Positions 52,111-59,408 of a DNA stretch of 64,000 nucleotides are shown in pieces. The position numbers and the translations under genes were made by a program. The DNA lies in the NCBI RefSeq assembly GCF_007827455.1, contig NZ_VISM01000001.1, positions 124,001-188,000 of the forward strand, read 5' to 3'. Source of the stretch: Lutibacter sp. Hel_I_33_5. Its GTDB lineage: Bacteria > Bacteroidota > Bacteroidia > Flavobacteriales > Flavobacteriaceae. How positions within the stretch are numbered: the stretch's first letter is position 1; each line of letters starts with the position of its first letter. A model generated the notes under the pieces. That model saw only the letters and a list, made by a program, of their open reading frames with translations, searched no databases and was not told the DNA's origin.

Positions 52111-53304
52111 CTATCTTGTTTGTCCATTTCCATGTACATACCATTTATTGGTTACTAAATGCTGTAACCCAATAGGTCCACGTTGATGTAATTTATCTGT
52201 ACTTATTGCTAATTCTCCTCCTAAACCCAATTGCCCACCATCTGTAAAACGTGTAGATGCATTATGATACACTGCTGCCGTATCTACATTTTCCATAAAA
52301 AGTTTTGCTTTTTCTATGTTTCTGGTGATGATAGCTGCAGAATGTCCACCAGAATATTTATTGATTTTAGCAATACTAGCTTCATTAGATGCAATTTCTC
52401 CAATGACTATTTTATAATCTAAAAATTCTTCAAACCAAACATCGTCTGATTGAATTACCTCAAGTTTATTTTCCTGAGCAATCGTTGAATCTCCAATAAC
52501 ATTAATTTTTGATTCTTGTAATTTCGAAATTAATGAAGCAATAAAATTCTTTTTATTCGGTAAATTTTCATCAATTAGCACTTTATCAACTGCATTACAA
52601 GCAGATATTTTTGATTTCCCGTTTAAAATAACATCAATTGCAATGTCTAGATCAGCTTCTTCATCAACATACACAAAGTTATTTCCTCTACCACTAATTA
52701 TTACTGGACAAGTAGCGTGTTGTTTTACAAAAGCAATTAAACGTTCTCCACCTCTTGGTACAATTAAATCTACTTTTTGTGTCGGTTTTTCTAAAAATGA
52801 TTGCGTTTCTGTTCTATTGAATTTTAAGTATTCTACCCAATCCGTTGTTGCATTGTGTTGTATTAATGCTTGATGCCACAATTCCACAATTTTCAAATTA
52901 GATTGTAACGATTCTTTACCACCTTTTAATAAGATCTTATTTCCTGATTTAAAGGCAATTCCTGCTGCTTCAACAGTAACATCTGGTCTAGATTCATAAA
53001 TAATTAAAACCGATCCAAAAGAAGCCGTTTTATTATACACTTGCATTCCATTATCATGCTTAAAACTAAAACGTTCTACACCAACTGGATCTTCTTGTGA
53101 AGCCAAATGTATTGCAGCAGCAATCATTTCATCAACTTTAGCATCATTTACTTTTAAACGATCAAACATAGAAATGTCTCCACCTTTATAAGCTTCTAAA
53201 TCTTTTTTATTGATGTTAATGATGGATGCTCGTTCTTGATCTAACAACGCAGCCATGGTAAGTAATACGTTATTTTTAGTTTCTATGGATAAAAGCGTAT
53301 TCAT
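52111..53304 (-). CDS. proA: Glutamate-5-semialdehyde dehydrogenase
   Basis: 397 residues. Opening helix with LTMAALLDQERASIININ, then IIYESRPDVTVEAAGIAFKS, the catalytic-Cys region SKISACNAVDKVLID, and GELAISTDKLHQRGPIGLQH at the C terminus. Reduces glutamyl-5-phosphate to the semialdehyde, which closes to pyrroline-5-carboxylate. Partner of ProB directly downstream; 11 bp after argD. Confidence 0.93.
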   Translation of the reverse strand: MNTLLSIETKNNVLLTMAALLDQERASIININKKDLEAYKGGDISMFDRLKVNDAKVDEMIAAAIHLASQEDPVGVERFSFKHDNGMQVYNKTASFGSVLIIYESRPDVTVEAAGIAFKSGNKILLKGGKESLQSNLKIVELWHQALIQHNATTDWVEYLKFNRTETQSFLEKPTQKVDLIVPRGGERLIAFVKQHATCPVIISGRGNNFVYVDEEADLDIAIDVILNGKSKISACNAVDKVLIDENLPNKKNFIASLISKLQESKINVIGDSTIAQENKLEVIQSDDVWFEEFLDYKIVIGEIASNEASIAKINKYSGGHSAAIITRNIEKAKLFMENVDTAAVYHNASTRFTDGGQLGLGGELAISTDKLHQRGPIGLQHLVTNKWYVHGNGQTR

Positions 53305-53315
53305 TCTGTAATTTT

Positions 53316-54446
53316 CTATTTATTTAAAGCGTCTTTTAGAGCTTCAAAAAATTGATTGATATGTTCTTTCTTAACTGTTAATGGCGGTAGAATTCTTAAT
53401 AATTTCTTATTCATTGCACCGCCTGTAAAAATATGATAGTCATAAATTAATTTTTTACGTAAATCACCTACTTCAAAATTAAATTCTAATCCAAGCATCA
53501 ACCCTTTTCCTTTAATATTTTTTATTTGAGGAATTGTGTTTGCTTTTTTAATGAAATACTCCGAAATGGTGTTAACATTATCAATTAATAATTCATCTTC
53601 AATAGTTTTTATAACTGATAAACCTGCTGCACAAGCCAAATGATTTCCGCCAAAAGTGGTTCCTAACATTCCAAATTTAGCTTTTATACTTGGGTGAATT
53701 AAAATTCCTCCAATAGGAAAACCATTTCCCATTCCTTTCGCAATAGATACTATTTCTGGAGTTACATTATAATGTTGATAAGCAAAGAATTTTCCAGAAC
53801 GTCCATAACCAGACTGCACTTCATCAGCAATAAAAAATGTATTATTTGCTTTACAAATAACATCCACTTCTTCGTAAAATTCTGCAGTAGCTTCATCTAA
53901 ACCTCCAACACCTTGAATAAATTCAATAATTACAGCACATACATCGCCTTTTTCTACTTCTCTTTTTACACCTTCAAGGTCATTTAATTCTAAAATAGTT
54001 ACTTGTTGTTGCGCATTAATCGGCGCAATAATACTTTTATTATCTGTAGCCGCAACCGCTGCTGAAGTTCTACCGTGAAATCCGTTTTTGAATGCAACAA
54101 CTCTAGGTTTACCTGTTTTAAAAGAGGCTAATTTTAATGCATTTTCATTCGCTTCTGCACCAGAATTACATAAAAAAAGTTGATACTCTTTACATCCAGA
54201 AAGTGATTCTAATTTATCCGCTAATTGCTTTTGTAACGGATTCTGAATTGCATTCGAATAAAACCCTAATTTTTCTACTTGATTAGTAATTGCTTCTACA
54301 TAAGTTGGATGCGCATGACCAATAGAAATTACAGCATGACCTCCGTATAAATCTAAATATTGAGTATTATTTTCATCATATACATAAACATCCTTGGCAG
54401 AAACAGGAGTTACATCATATAATGGATATACGTTAAATAATGACAT
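53316..54446 (-). CDS. argD: Acylornithine aminotransferase (class III PLP)
   Basis: 376 residues. PLP fold with LFLCNSGAEANENALKLA, FKNGFHGRTSAAVAAT, FIADEVQSGYGRSGKFFA, and the Schiff-base Lys in IVSIAKGMGNGFPIGG. Transfers the amino group to the acylglutamate semialdehyde made by ArgC. Ornithine aminotransferase is a close relative, but the operon supports ArgD. 1 bp after proC. Confidence 0.92.
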   Translation of the reverse strand: MSLFNVYPLYDVTPVSAKDVYVYDENNTQYLDLYGGHAVISIGHAHPTYVEAITNQVEKLGFYSNAIQNPLQKQLADKLESLSGCKEYQLFLCNSGAEANENALKLASFKTGKPRVVAFKNGFHGRTSAAVAATDNKSIIAPINAQQQVTILELNDLEGVKREVEKGDVCAVIIEFIQGVGGLDEATAEFYEEVDVICKANNTFFIADEVQSGYGRSGKFFAYQHYNVTPEIVSIAKGMGNGFPIGGILIHPSIKAKFGMLGTTFGGNHLACAAGLSVIKTIEDELLIDNVNTISEYFIKKANTIPQIKNIKGKGLMLGLEFNFEVGDLRKKLIYDYHIFTGGAMNKKLLRILPPLTVKKEHINQFFEALKDALNK

Positions 54447-54447
54447 T

Positions 54448-55242
54448 TTAATTCTTTTTTAATTGGTTGATTTTTTCAAAAGATGCTACAATTCCTTGAA
54501 TTAAAGCAGAACTTAAACCTTGATGCTCCATTTCATTTAACCCTTCTATAGTACATCCACTTGGTGTGGTTACTCTATCAATTTCTTGCTCTGGATGTCT
54601 TCCAGATTCAATTAATAAACTAGCTGACCCAAAACACGTTTGTACCGCTAATTCATGTGCTTGCTCTGCTTCAAACCCTAACTGAATAGCACCTTGTGTT
54701 GTTGCACGAACTAAACGCATCCAAAAAGCGATTCCACTTGCACAAATTACTGTAGCAGCTTGTACTAAATCTTCTGGAATAATCATGGTAGTTCCTAATT
54801 GATTGAATATCTCTTGAGCCAATGGCACCTCATTTTGTCCAGCTTTATTTGCAGCAATACAGGTCATTGATTTACCTATAGAAATAGCTGTATTAGGCAT
54901 AATTCTAATGATTTTTTTATCATCACCTAAAATAGATTCAATCCTTACTGTGTCTACTCCTGCAGCTACAGACATAATAATATGTTTCTCTGTAATCTTT
55001 GGTTTTACACTTTCTAAAACAGCATCAATATGTTTAGGTTGAAGTGCAAAAAGCACGATATCTGAATTTTCAACAGCTTGCTCATTATCATTTGTTAAAA
55101 AAACATTTTCAACGCTTTCAAAGGCTTTTACCGCTTTTGTATTTCTATCACTTAAATACAATGAGGTAAATGATTTATTTTTAATCAACCCCTTTGCAAT
55201 TGAACTTCCTAAGTTTCCTGTTCCTATTATGGCTATTTTCAT
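54448..55242 (-). CDS. proC: Pyrroline-5-carboxylate reductase
   Basis: 264 residues. Rossmann start IAIIGTGNLGSSIAKGLIKN, FALQPKHIDAVLESV, IIRIMPNTAISIGKSMT and the C-terminal helix domain FGSASLLIESGRHPEQ...VTTPSGCTIEGLNEME. Makes proline with NADPH. Placed between argC and argD, so proline and arginine genes are mixed in one operon. 10 bp after argC. Confidence 0.93.
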   Translation of the reverse strand: MKIAIIGTGNLGSSIAKGLIKNKSFTSLYLSDRNTKAVKAFESVENVFLTNDNEQAVENSDIVLFALQPKHIDAVLESVKPKITEKHIIMSVAAGVDTVRIESILGDDKKIIRIMPNTAISIGKSMTCIAANKAGQNEVPLAQEIFNQLGTTMIIPEDLVQAATVICASGIAFWMRLVRATTQGAIQLGFEAEQAHELAVQTCFGSASLLIESGRHPEQEIDRVTTPSGCTIEGLNEMEHQGLSSALIQGIVASFEKINQLKKN

Positions 55243-55252
55243 ATCGTTTATT

Positions 55253-56230
55253 TTAAAAATAAGTAGCTTTAAGATTTAACCCTAAGGTTTCTTCTAAACC
55301 GAACATTAAATTCATATTATGAATTGCTTGTCCAGAAGCTCCTTTTAAAAGATTATCTATGGTACTTGTTATTAGTAATTTATCGTTGTGTTTGTGTAAA
55401 TGCAACAAGCATTTATTAGTGTTTACAACTTGTTTTAAATGAACATCGTTGTCGGAAACAAAAGTAAATTTTGAATCTTTATAGAATTCATTGTAGATAT
55501 CTTTAGCTTCCTCTAAAGAACCATCAAATTTTGTGTACACAGTTGCAAAAATTCCTCTTGAGAAATTTCCTCTATTCGGCATAAAATTGATGTCAGAATT
55601 AAAACTTTCTTGTAATTGATTTACTGTTTGATTAATTTCCCCTAAATGCTGATGTATAAAAGGTTTATAGTAAGAAAAATTATTATCTCTCCAAGTAAAA
55701 TGTGTAGCTTTAGATAAGGAAGTTCCTGCACCTGTTGCACCAGTAACGGCATTTATATGAACATCGTTATTTAATACGCTTTTTGCTGCTAAAGGTAAAA
55801 TTGCCAATTGTAAAGCTGTTGCAAAACAACCTGGATTTGCAACATAAGTAGCATTTTTTATCTTCTCTTTTTGTAATTCTGGTAGCCCATAAATAAATTC
55901 TTTTCCTTCAAAAACCGCATCGACAGTTAATCTAAAATCATTACTTAAATCGATAATTTTAGTACTTTCCGAAAATTTATTTTTTTCTAAAAATGCTGTT
56001 GAATTTCCATGACCTAAACATAAAAACAAGACATCTATGTCTGTATTTATAGTATTGGTGAATTTTAACTCTATAGAACCTACCAAATCTTGATGAACAT
56101 CACTTAGCTTATTACCTGCATTCGATGTACTATATACAAAGTTTATGGAAGCCTTTGGATGATTTAAGACTAATCTAATCAATTCTCCAGCTGTATAACC
56201 TGCGCCACCAATAATTCCTATCTGTAACAT
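55253..56230 (-). CDS. argC: N-acetyl(succinyl)-gamma-glutamyl-phosphate reductase
   Basis: 325 residues. Start IGIIGGAGYTAGELIRLVLN, LGHGNSTAFL, YGLPELQKEKIKNA and the active-site Cys in YVANPGCFATALQLAILPLA, then GATGAGTSLSKATHF and MPNRGNFSRGIFATV. Reduces the acylglutamyl phosphate from ArgB to the semialdehyde. 3 bp after argG. Confidence 0.94.
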   Translation of the reverse strand: MLQIGIIGGAGYTAGELIRLVLNHPKASINFVYSTSNAGNKLSDVHQDLVGSIELKFTNTINTDIDVLFLCLGHGNSTAFLEKNKFSESTKIIDLSNDFRLTVDAVFEGKEFIYGLPELQKEKIKNATYVANPGCFATALQLAILPLAAKSVLNNDVHINAVTGATGAGTSLSKATHFTWRDNNFSYYKPFIHQHLGEINQTVNQLQESFNSDINFMPNRGNFSRGIFATVYTKFDGSLEEAKDIYNEFYKDSKFTFVSDNDVHLKQVVNTNKCLLHLHKHNDKLLITSTIDNLLKGASGQAIHNMNLMFGLEETLGLNLKATYF

Positions 56231-56233
56231 TTT

Positions 56234-57412
56234 TTAATTATTTACTTGTTGATAAATTCTATTTTGATTTCCAAGAATTTTAATAAATCCTTTTGCTTCA
56301 TCAGCAGTCCAACCTTTGTTCATTTCTCCGTAAGAACCGAATTTATCATTCATTAAATCGTGTTCTGAACTAATTCCATCTACTGTAAAATGATAAGGTT
56401 TTAAGCTCACAAAAACATCACCCGAAACATTGGTTTGACTATTTTCTAAAAACGCTTCCATATCTCTCATTACTGGATCTAAATACTGACCTTCATGCAA
56501 ATGCATTCCGTAAAAACTAGACAGATATTCTTTATGTTGCATTTGCCATTTTGTAAGCGTATGCTTTTCTAATAAATGATGGGCTTTTATTGTAATTAAC
56601 GCAGCAGCAGCCTCAAAACCAACTCTTCCTTTTATTCCAACAATGGTATCACCAACATGAATATCTCTACCTATTCCGTATTTAGATGCGATATTATTTA
56701 AATCTTCAATGTTCTTTTCTGCTGAACCTTCAATTCCGTTAACAGCTGATAATTCACCTTTTTTGAAAGTCAATTTTACTTTTTCTTCTTCACTTTTTTC
56801 TACTTGAGAAGGATATGCAGCTTCTGGCAATGGTTTTTCTGAAGTTAATGTTTCTTCACCACCAACGCTTGTTCCCCATAAACCTTTGTTTACAGAATAC
56901 TTAGCTTTGTTCCAATTCATATCGATTCCGTTACTCATCAGATAATCAATTTCTTCTTGTCTAGATAATTTTTGATCTCTAATTGGCGTAATAATTTCTA
57001 TTTCTGGAGCTAATGTTTGAAAAATCATGTCAAACCTTACTTGATCATTACCAGCGCCAGTACTTCCATGAGCAATATATTTAGCATCAATACTTTTTGC
57101 ATATTCAATAATTTCTATGGCTTGGATGATTCTTTCTGCACTTACAGAAAGCGGATAGGTATTGTTTTTTAATACATTTCCAAAAATTAAATACTTTACT
57201 ACTTTTTGATAAAAAGTAGCAACAGCATCGATATTTTTATAGGTAGCAACTCCCATTTTATAAGCATTTGCTTCAATTTTAGTGATTTCATCCTTTGTAA
57301 ATCCACCAGTATTTACACTAACAGCATGAACATCATAACCTGCTTTTGATAAACTAACAGCACAATAAGACGTGTCTAAACCTCCACTATAGGCAATAAC
57401 TAATTTTTTCAT
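56234..57412 (-). CDS. argG: Argininosuccinate synthase
   Basis: 392 residues. ATP-pyrophosphatase start KLVIAYSGGLDTSYCAVSL (SGGLDTS), AHGSTGAGNDQVRFD, YSVNKGLWGTSVGGE, VEKSEEEKVKLTFKKG and IYQQVNN end. Joins citrulline and aspartate with ATP. Starts inside the last codons of the GNAT gene (ATG overlap of 4 bp), so translation is coupled. Short-type form as in Bacteroidota. Confidence 0.94.
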   Translation of the reverse strand: MKKLVIAYSGGLDTSYCAVSLSKAGYDVHAVSVNTGGFTKDEITKIEANAYKMGVATYKNIDAVATFYQKVVKYLIFGNVLKNNTYPLSVSAERIIQAIEIIEYAKSIDAKYIAHGSTGAGNDQVRFDMIFQTLAPEIEIITPIRDQKLSRQEEIDYLMSNGIDMNWNKAKYSVNKGLWGTSVGGEETLTSEKPLPEAAYPSQVEKSEEEKVKLTFKKGELSAVNGIEGSAEKNIEDLNNIASKYGIGRDIHVGDTIVGIKGRVGFEAAAALITIKAHHLLEKHTLTKWQMQHKEYLSSFYGMHLHEGQYLDPVMRDMEAFLENSQTNVSGDVFVSLKPYHFTVDGISSEHDLMNDKFGSYGEMNKGWTADEAKGFIKILGNQNRIYQQVNN

Positions 57413-58029
57413 TTTTTATCTTTTTTTAAGAATAAAGTTTGCTTAATGCTTTTAAGTCTTGTAAAAACTTTACCCTTTATCTTTTTAGTTTCTTTTTGTT
57501 CTTGTTGTTTCTTTGGATCAAACAACATTCCTGTACACAAACACATTTTTTGTTCTGTTCTTGTTAAAACATCATAGTTTTTACAAGTTTGGCAACCTTT
57601 CCAAAAAGATTGATCTGAAGTTAATTCAGAAAAAGTAACAGGTTTGTAACCTAAATCGCTATTCAGTTTCATTACTGCTAATCCTGTGGTAATACTAAAA
57701 ACTTTAGCTTCAGGAAATTTTGTTCTAGAATGTTCGAAAACAACTTTCTTAATTTTTGTTGCTAATCCTTTTCCTCTATAATTAGGATGTACAATTAAGC
57801 CAGAGTTTGCAACAAACTTTCCATGATCCCAAGATTCTATATAGCAAAAGCCTGCAAATTTATCACCATCTAAAGCTATTACAGCATTTCCTTTTTCCAT
57901 TTTAGAAATGATATATGCTGGTTTTCTTTTTGCAATTCCGGTACCTCTAACTTGTGCAGCGTCTTCGATGGTTTCGCAAATTACTGTAGCGTAATGACTA
58001 TGTGATTTATTAGCAATTACAATTTCCAT
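57409..58029 (-). CDS. GNAT acetyltransferase with Cys-rich tail, first enzyme of the arg-pro operon (putative N-acylglutamate synthase)
   Basis: 206 residues. GNAT core: HYATVICETIEDAAQVRGTG, NAVIALDGDKFAGFCYIESW, FVANSGLIVHPNYRGKGLAT (acetyl-CoA site), VMKLNSDLGYKPVTF. A Cys-rich C-terminal segment (CQTCKNYDVLTRTEQ, CLCTG) follows, an unusual addition that may bind metal. As the first gene of the arginine operon and with no argA or argJ present here, it is the likely glutamate N-acyltransferase. Its leader holds the peptide and hairpins described below. Role is inferred from position. Confidence 0.78.
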   Translation of the reverse strand: MEIVIANKSHSHYATVICETIEDAAQVRGTGIAKRKPAYIISKMEKGNAVIALDGDKFAGFCYIESWDHGKFVANSGLIVHPNYRGKGLATKIKKVVFEHSRTKFPEAKVFSITTGLAVMKLNSDLGYKPVTFSELTSDQSFWKGCQTCKNYDVLTRTEQKMCLCTGMLFDPKKQQEQKETKKIKGKVFTRLKSIKQTLFLKKDKK

Positions 58030-58062
58030 TGTATTTGTTTTTTTAATTTGTGTTTATGTAAT

Positions 58063-58101
58063 GTTCTGTTTGAAAGTAGAACCGGACTCACCTAAGTTCT
58101 A
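58063..58101 (-). promoter_or_regulatory. Two mutually exclusive hairpins in the arg-pro leader
   Basis: Read on the minus strand, TAGAAC (58101-58096) pairs with GTTCTA (58082-58077) in hairpin A (6 bp, 13-nt loop). The same GTTCT (58082-58078) pairs with a later AGAAC (58067-58063) in hairpin B (5 bp, 10-nt loop). Both cannot form at once, as in a switch. No U run follows either hairpin, so translation or Rho-type control is more likely than intrinsic termination. Confidence 0.5.
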
Positions 58102-58118
58102 TAAATAAATGTGTACCC

Positions 58119-58217
58119 TTACGGGCGACGAACGGGAGAAATACGGCGTGTAGAAAGACGGTTATTGCTCAGAATAACTTGACTTTTAAATGATGATATT
58201 TTATTGTTTTGTTTCAA
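58119..58217 (-). CDS. Putative arginine/proline leader peptide of the arg-pro operon
   Basis: A 32-codon frame from TTG (58217-58215) to TAA (58121-58119), ending RLSTRRISPVRRP. Five Arg codons (CGT, CGC, CGT, CGT, CGC) and two Pro codons fall in the last 13 codons. All five Arg codons are CGN, while AGA is the common Arg codon in neighbouring genes. It lies 18-116 bp upstream of hairpin A and about 90 bp before the first operon gene. A stop at 58247-58245 bounds the frame and no ATG is available; upstream ATT or ATA are other possible starts. It is too short for normal gene calling. The position, composition and downstream hairpins fit a leader peptide that measures charged tRNA-Arg; evidence is sequence only. 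Confidence 0.6.
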   Translation of the reverse strand: MKQNNKISSFKSQVILSNNRLSTRRISPVRRP

Positions 58218-58260
58218 AAGAATAAAAATTTCTTGTTGTATTTCTTACTATTTAACACAA

Positions 58261-58289
58261 CAAATCTATAAAGTAATTTAGAATAGCAA
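58261..58289 (-). promoter_or_regulatory. Promoter of the arg-pro operon
   Basis: TTG (58289-58287), an 18-bp spacer and TAGATTTG (58268-58261) match TTG-N17-23-TAnnTTTG exactly. Transcription should begin near 58255, giving a leader of about 225 nt that contains the peptide and hairpins. The rest of the gap (58290-58462) is AT-rich with no further feature seen. Confidence 0.7.
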
Positions 58290-58462
58290 TAAGAAAAGGT
58301 GTTTTTTATTTAAAATTTCATTCATTTTTATGAATATGAAAAAAAAAGAATGTTTTTTTTAAAATAAATTCATTTGAACCTCTTATAAATATTTTTTATG
58401 TAGGTAGGGTAAATAGCTTTTCACTTGTTTTATTGATATATACCCGATAAAACACCCATAAA

Positions 58463-59401
58463 ATGAAAAGCTTAAATAACATAACGAAAGTAATTTTTGC
58501 CATCATATTTCTAATCAACTCTTCTTGTAGTAAAGAGGATAGTATTATAAGTGATACAGAGATGATAAATTCTATAGAAGTAGATAGTACCAATGATAGT
58601 GAGGATATTTCAGCTTCACTTGTAAAAGGTGCTATTACATTATATACCGTTAATGGAACTGAAATTGAAAAAAAGATAGATTATGCTGTTTCTGGTACGA
58701 ATCTAGCCTTACAAAAGAATATAAAAAAACATGATCAAGTCTGGAATTTCATCAAAAAAGTTACTCCAACAAAATATTTATCTATGATTAAAGAGTTTTT
58801 GGTTTTTAATGGAGAGGCTGAACAAATTGGTGGATTTGTTACTGATATTGATAATGATTTATCAAAATGGACATTAGGAATTGCAATAGAAGATATTGAT
58901 GGAGATGGAGATTTAATTCATATTGTACTTCATGAAGTTGCACATATTATTACGTTAAAGAAAGATCAGGTTGACGAAAATAAAACTAGTGATGATTGTA
59001 AAACAATTGGGTCTTATTCTGGTTGCGTAAAAGGGAATTCTTATTTGTATGAGCTTTATGTAAATTACTGGGGTGATATTAAAAAAGATAGAGAAGAATT
59101 ATCAAAAGAGCAACTTTACCAAAAATATCCTGATAGGTTTGTCACTGAATATGCAGCTACGAATCCTGGTGAAGATATTGCAGAAGTAATAACAGAATTT
59201 ATTAAACAACCTAAATCATCAAATACATCTATAGCTAACAAAAAAATCAACTCGATGTATAACCATTCAGAGATTGTTGATTTTAGGAATTATGTAATAA
59301 GTAACATTAATACAACTTCTGGTTCTAGGCTTAGTAGAATTGCAACTAATAATTCAAAAAGGAAAAAGCATAAATGCGGTAGAATTCACAAAGGATTATA
59401 A
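58463..59401 (+). CDS. Lipoprotein with HExxH metallopeptidase motif (lethal-factor-like zinc site)
   Basis: 312 residues. Lipoprotein signal with Cys22 (IIFLINSSCSKED). HEVAH at 157-161 and, further on, TEYAATNPGEDIAEVITEFI, in which the EDxAE helix resembles the distal zinc-ligand helix of lethal-factor-like and related gluzincins (HExxH followed by E-x-x-A-E). Two Cys between them (DDCKTIGSYSGCVKG) may form a disulfide. A basic tail (NNSKRKKHKCGRIH) closes the protein. Anchored in a membrane, substrate unknown. It stands alone, divergent from the arg-pro operon. Confidence 0.7.
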   Translation: MKSLNNITKVIFAIIFLINSSCSKEDSIISDTEMINSIEVDSTNDSEDISASLVKGAITLYTVNGTEIEKKIDYAVSGTNLALQKNIKKHDQVWNFIKKVTPTKYLSMIKEFLVFNGEAEQIGGFVTDIDNDLSKWTLGIAIEDIDGDGDLIHIVLHEVAHIITLKKDQVDENKTSDDCKTIGSYSGCVKGNSYLYELYVNYWGDIKKDREELSKEQLYQKYPDRFVTEYAATNPGEDIAEVITEFIKQPKSSNTSIANKKINSMYNHSEIVDFRNYVISNINTTSGSRLSRIATNNSKRKKHKCGRIHKGL

Positions 59402-59408
59402 AGGAATA

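Noticed and set aside
52110..52139. Longer N terminus of ProB
   Set aside because: Overlaps proA and the extra residues are absent from the family; MLKKKRILLKIG is the normal start.
58290..58462. Possible riboswitch upstream of the arg-pro promoter
   Set aside because: The region is upstream of the promoter, AT-rich and without stable stems.
58396..58593. Minus-strand 65-codon frame opposite the HExxH lipoprotein
   Set aside because: Shadow of the lipoprotein signal region; hydrophobic only because it is AT-rich.
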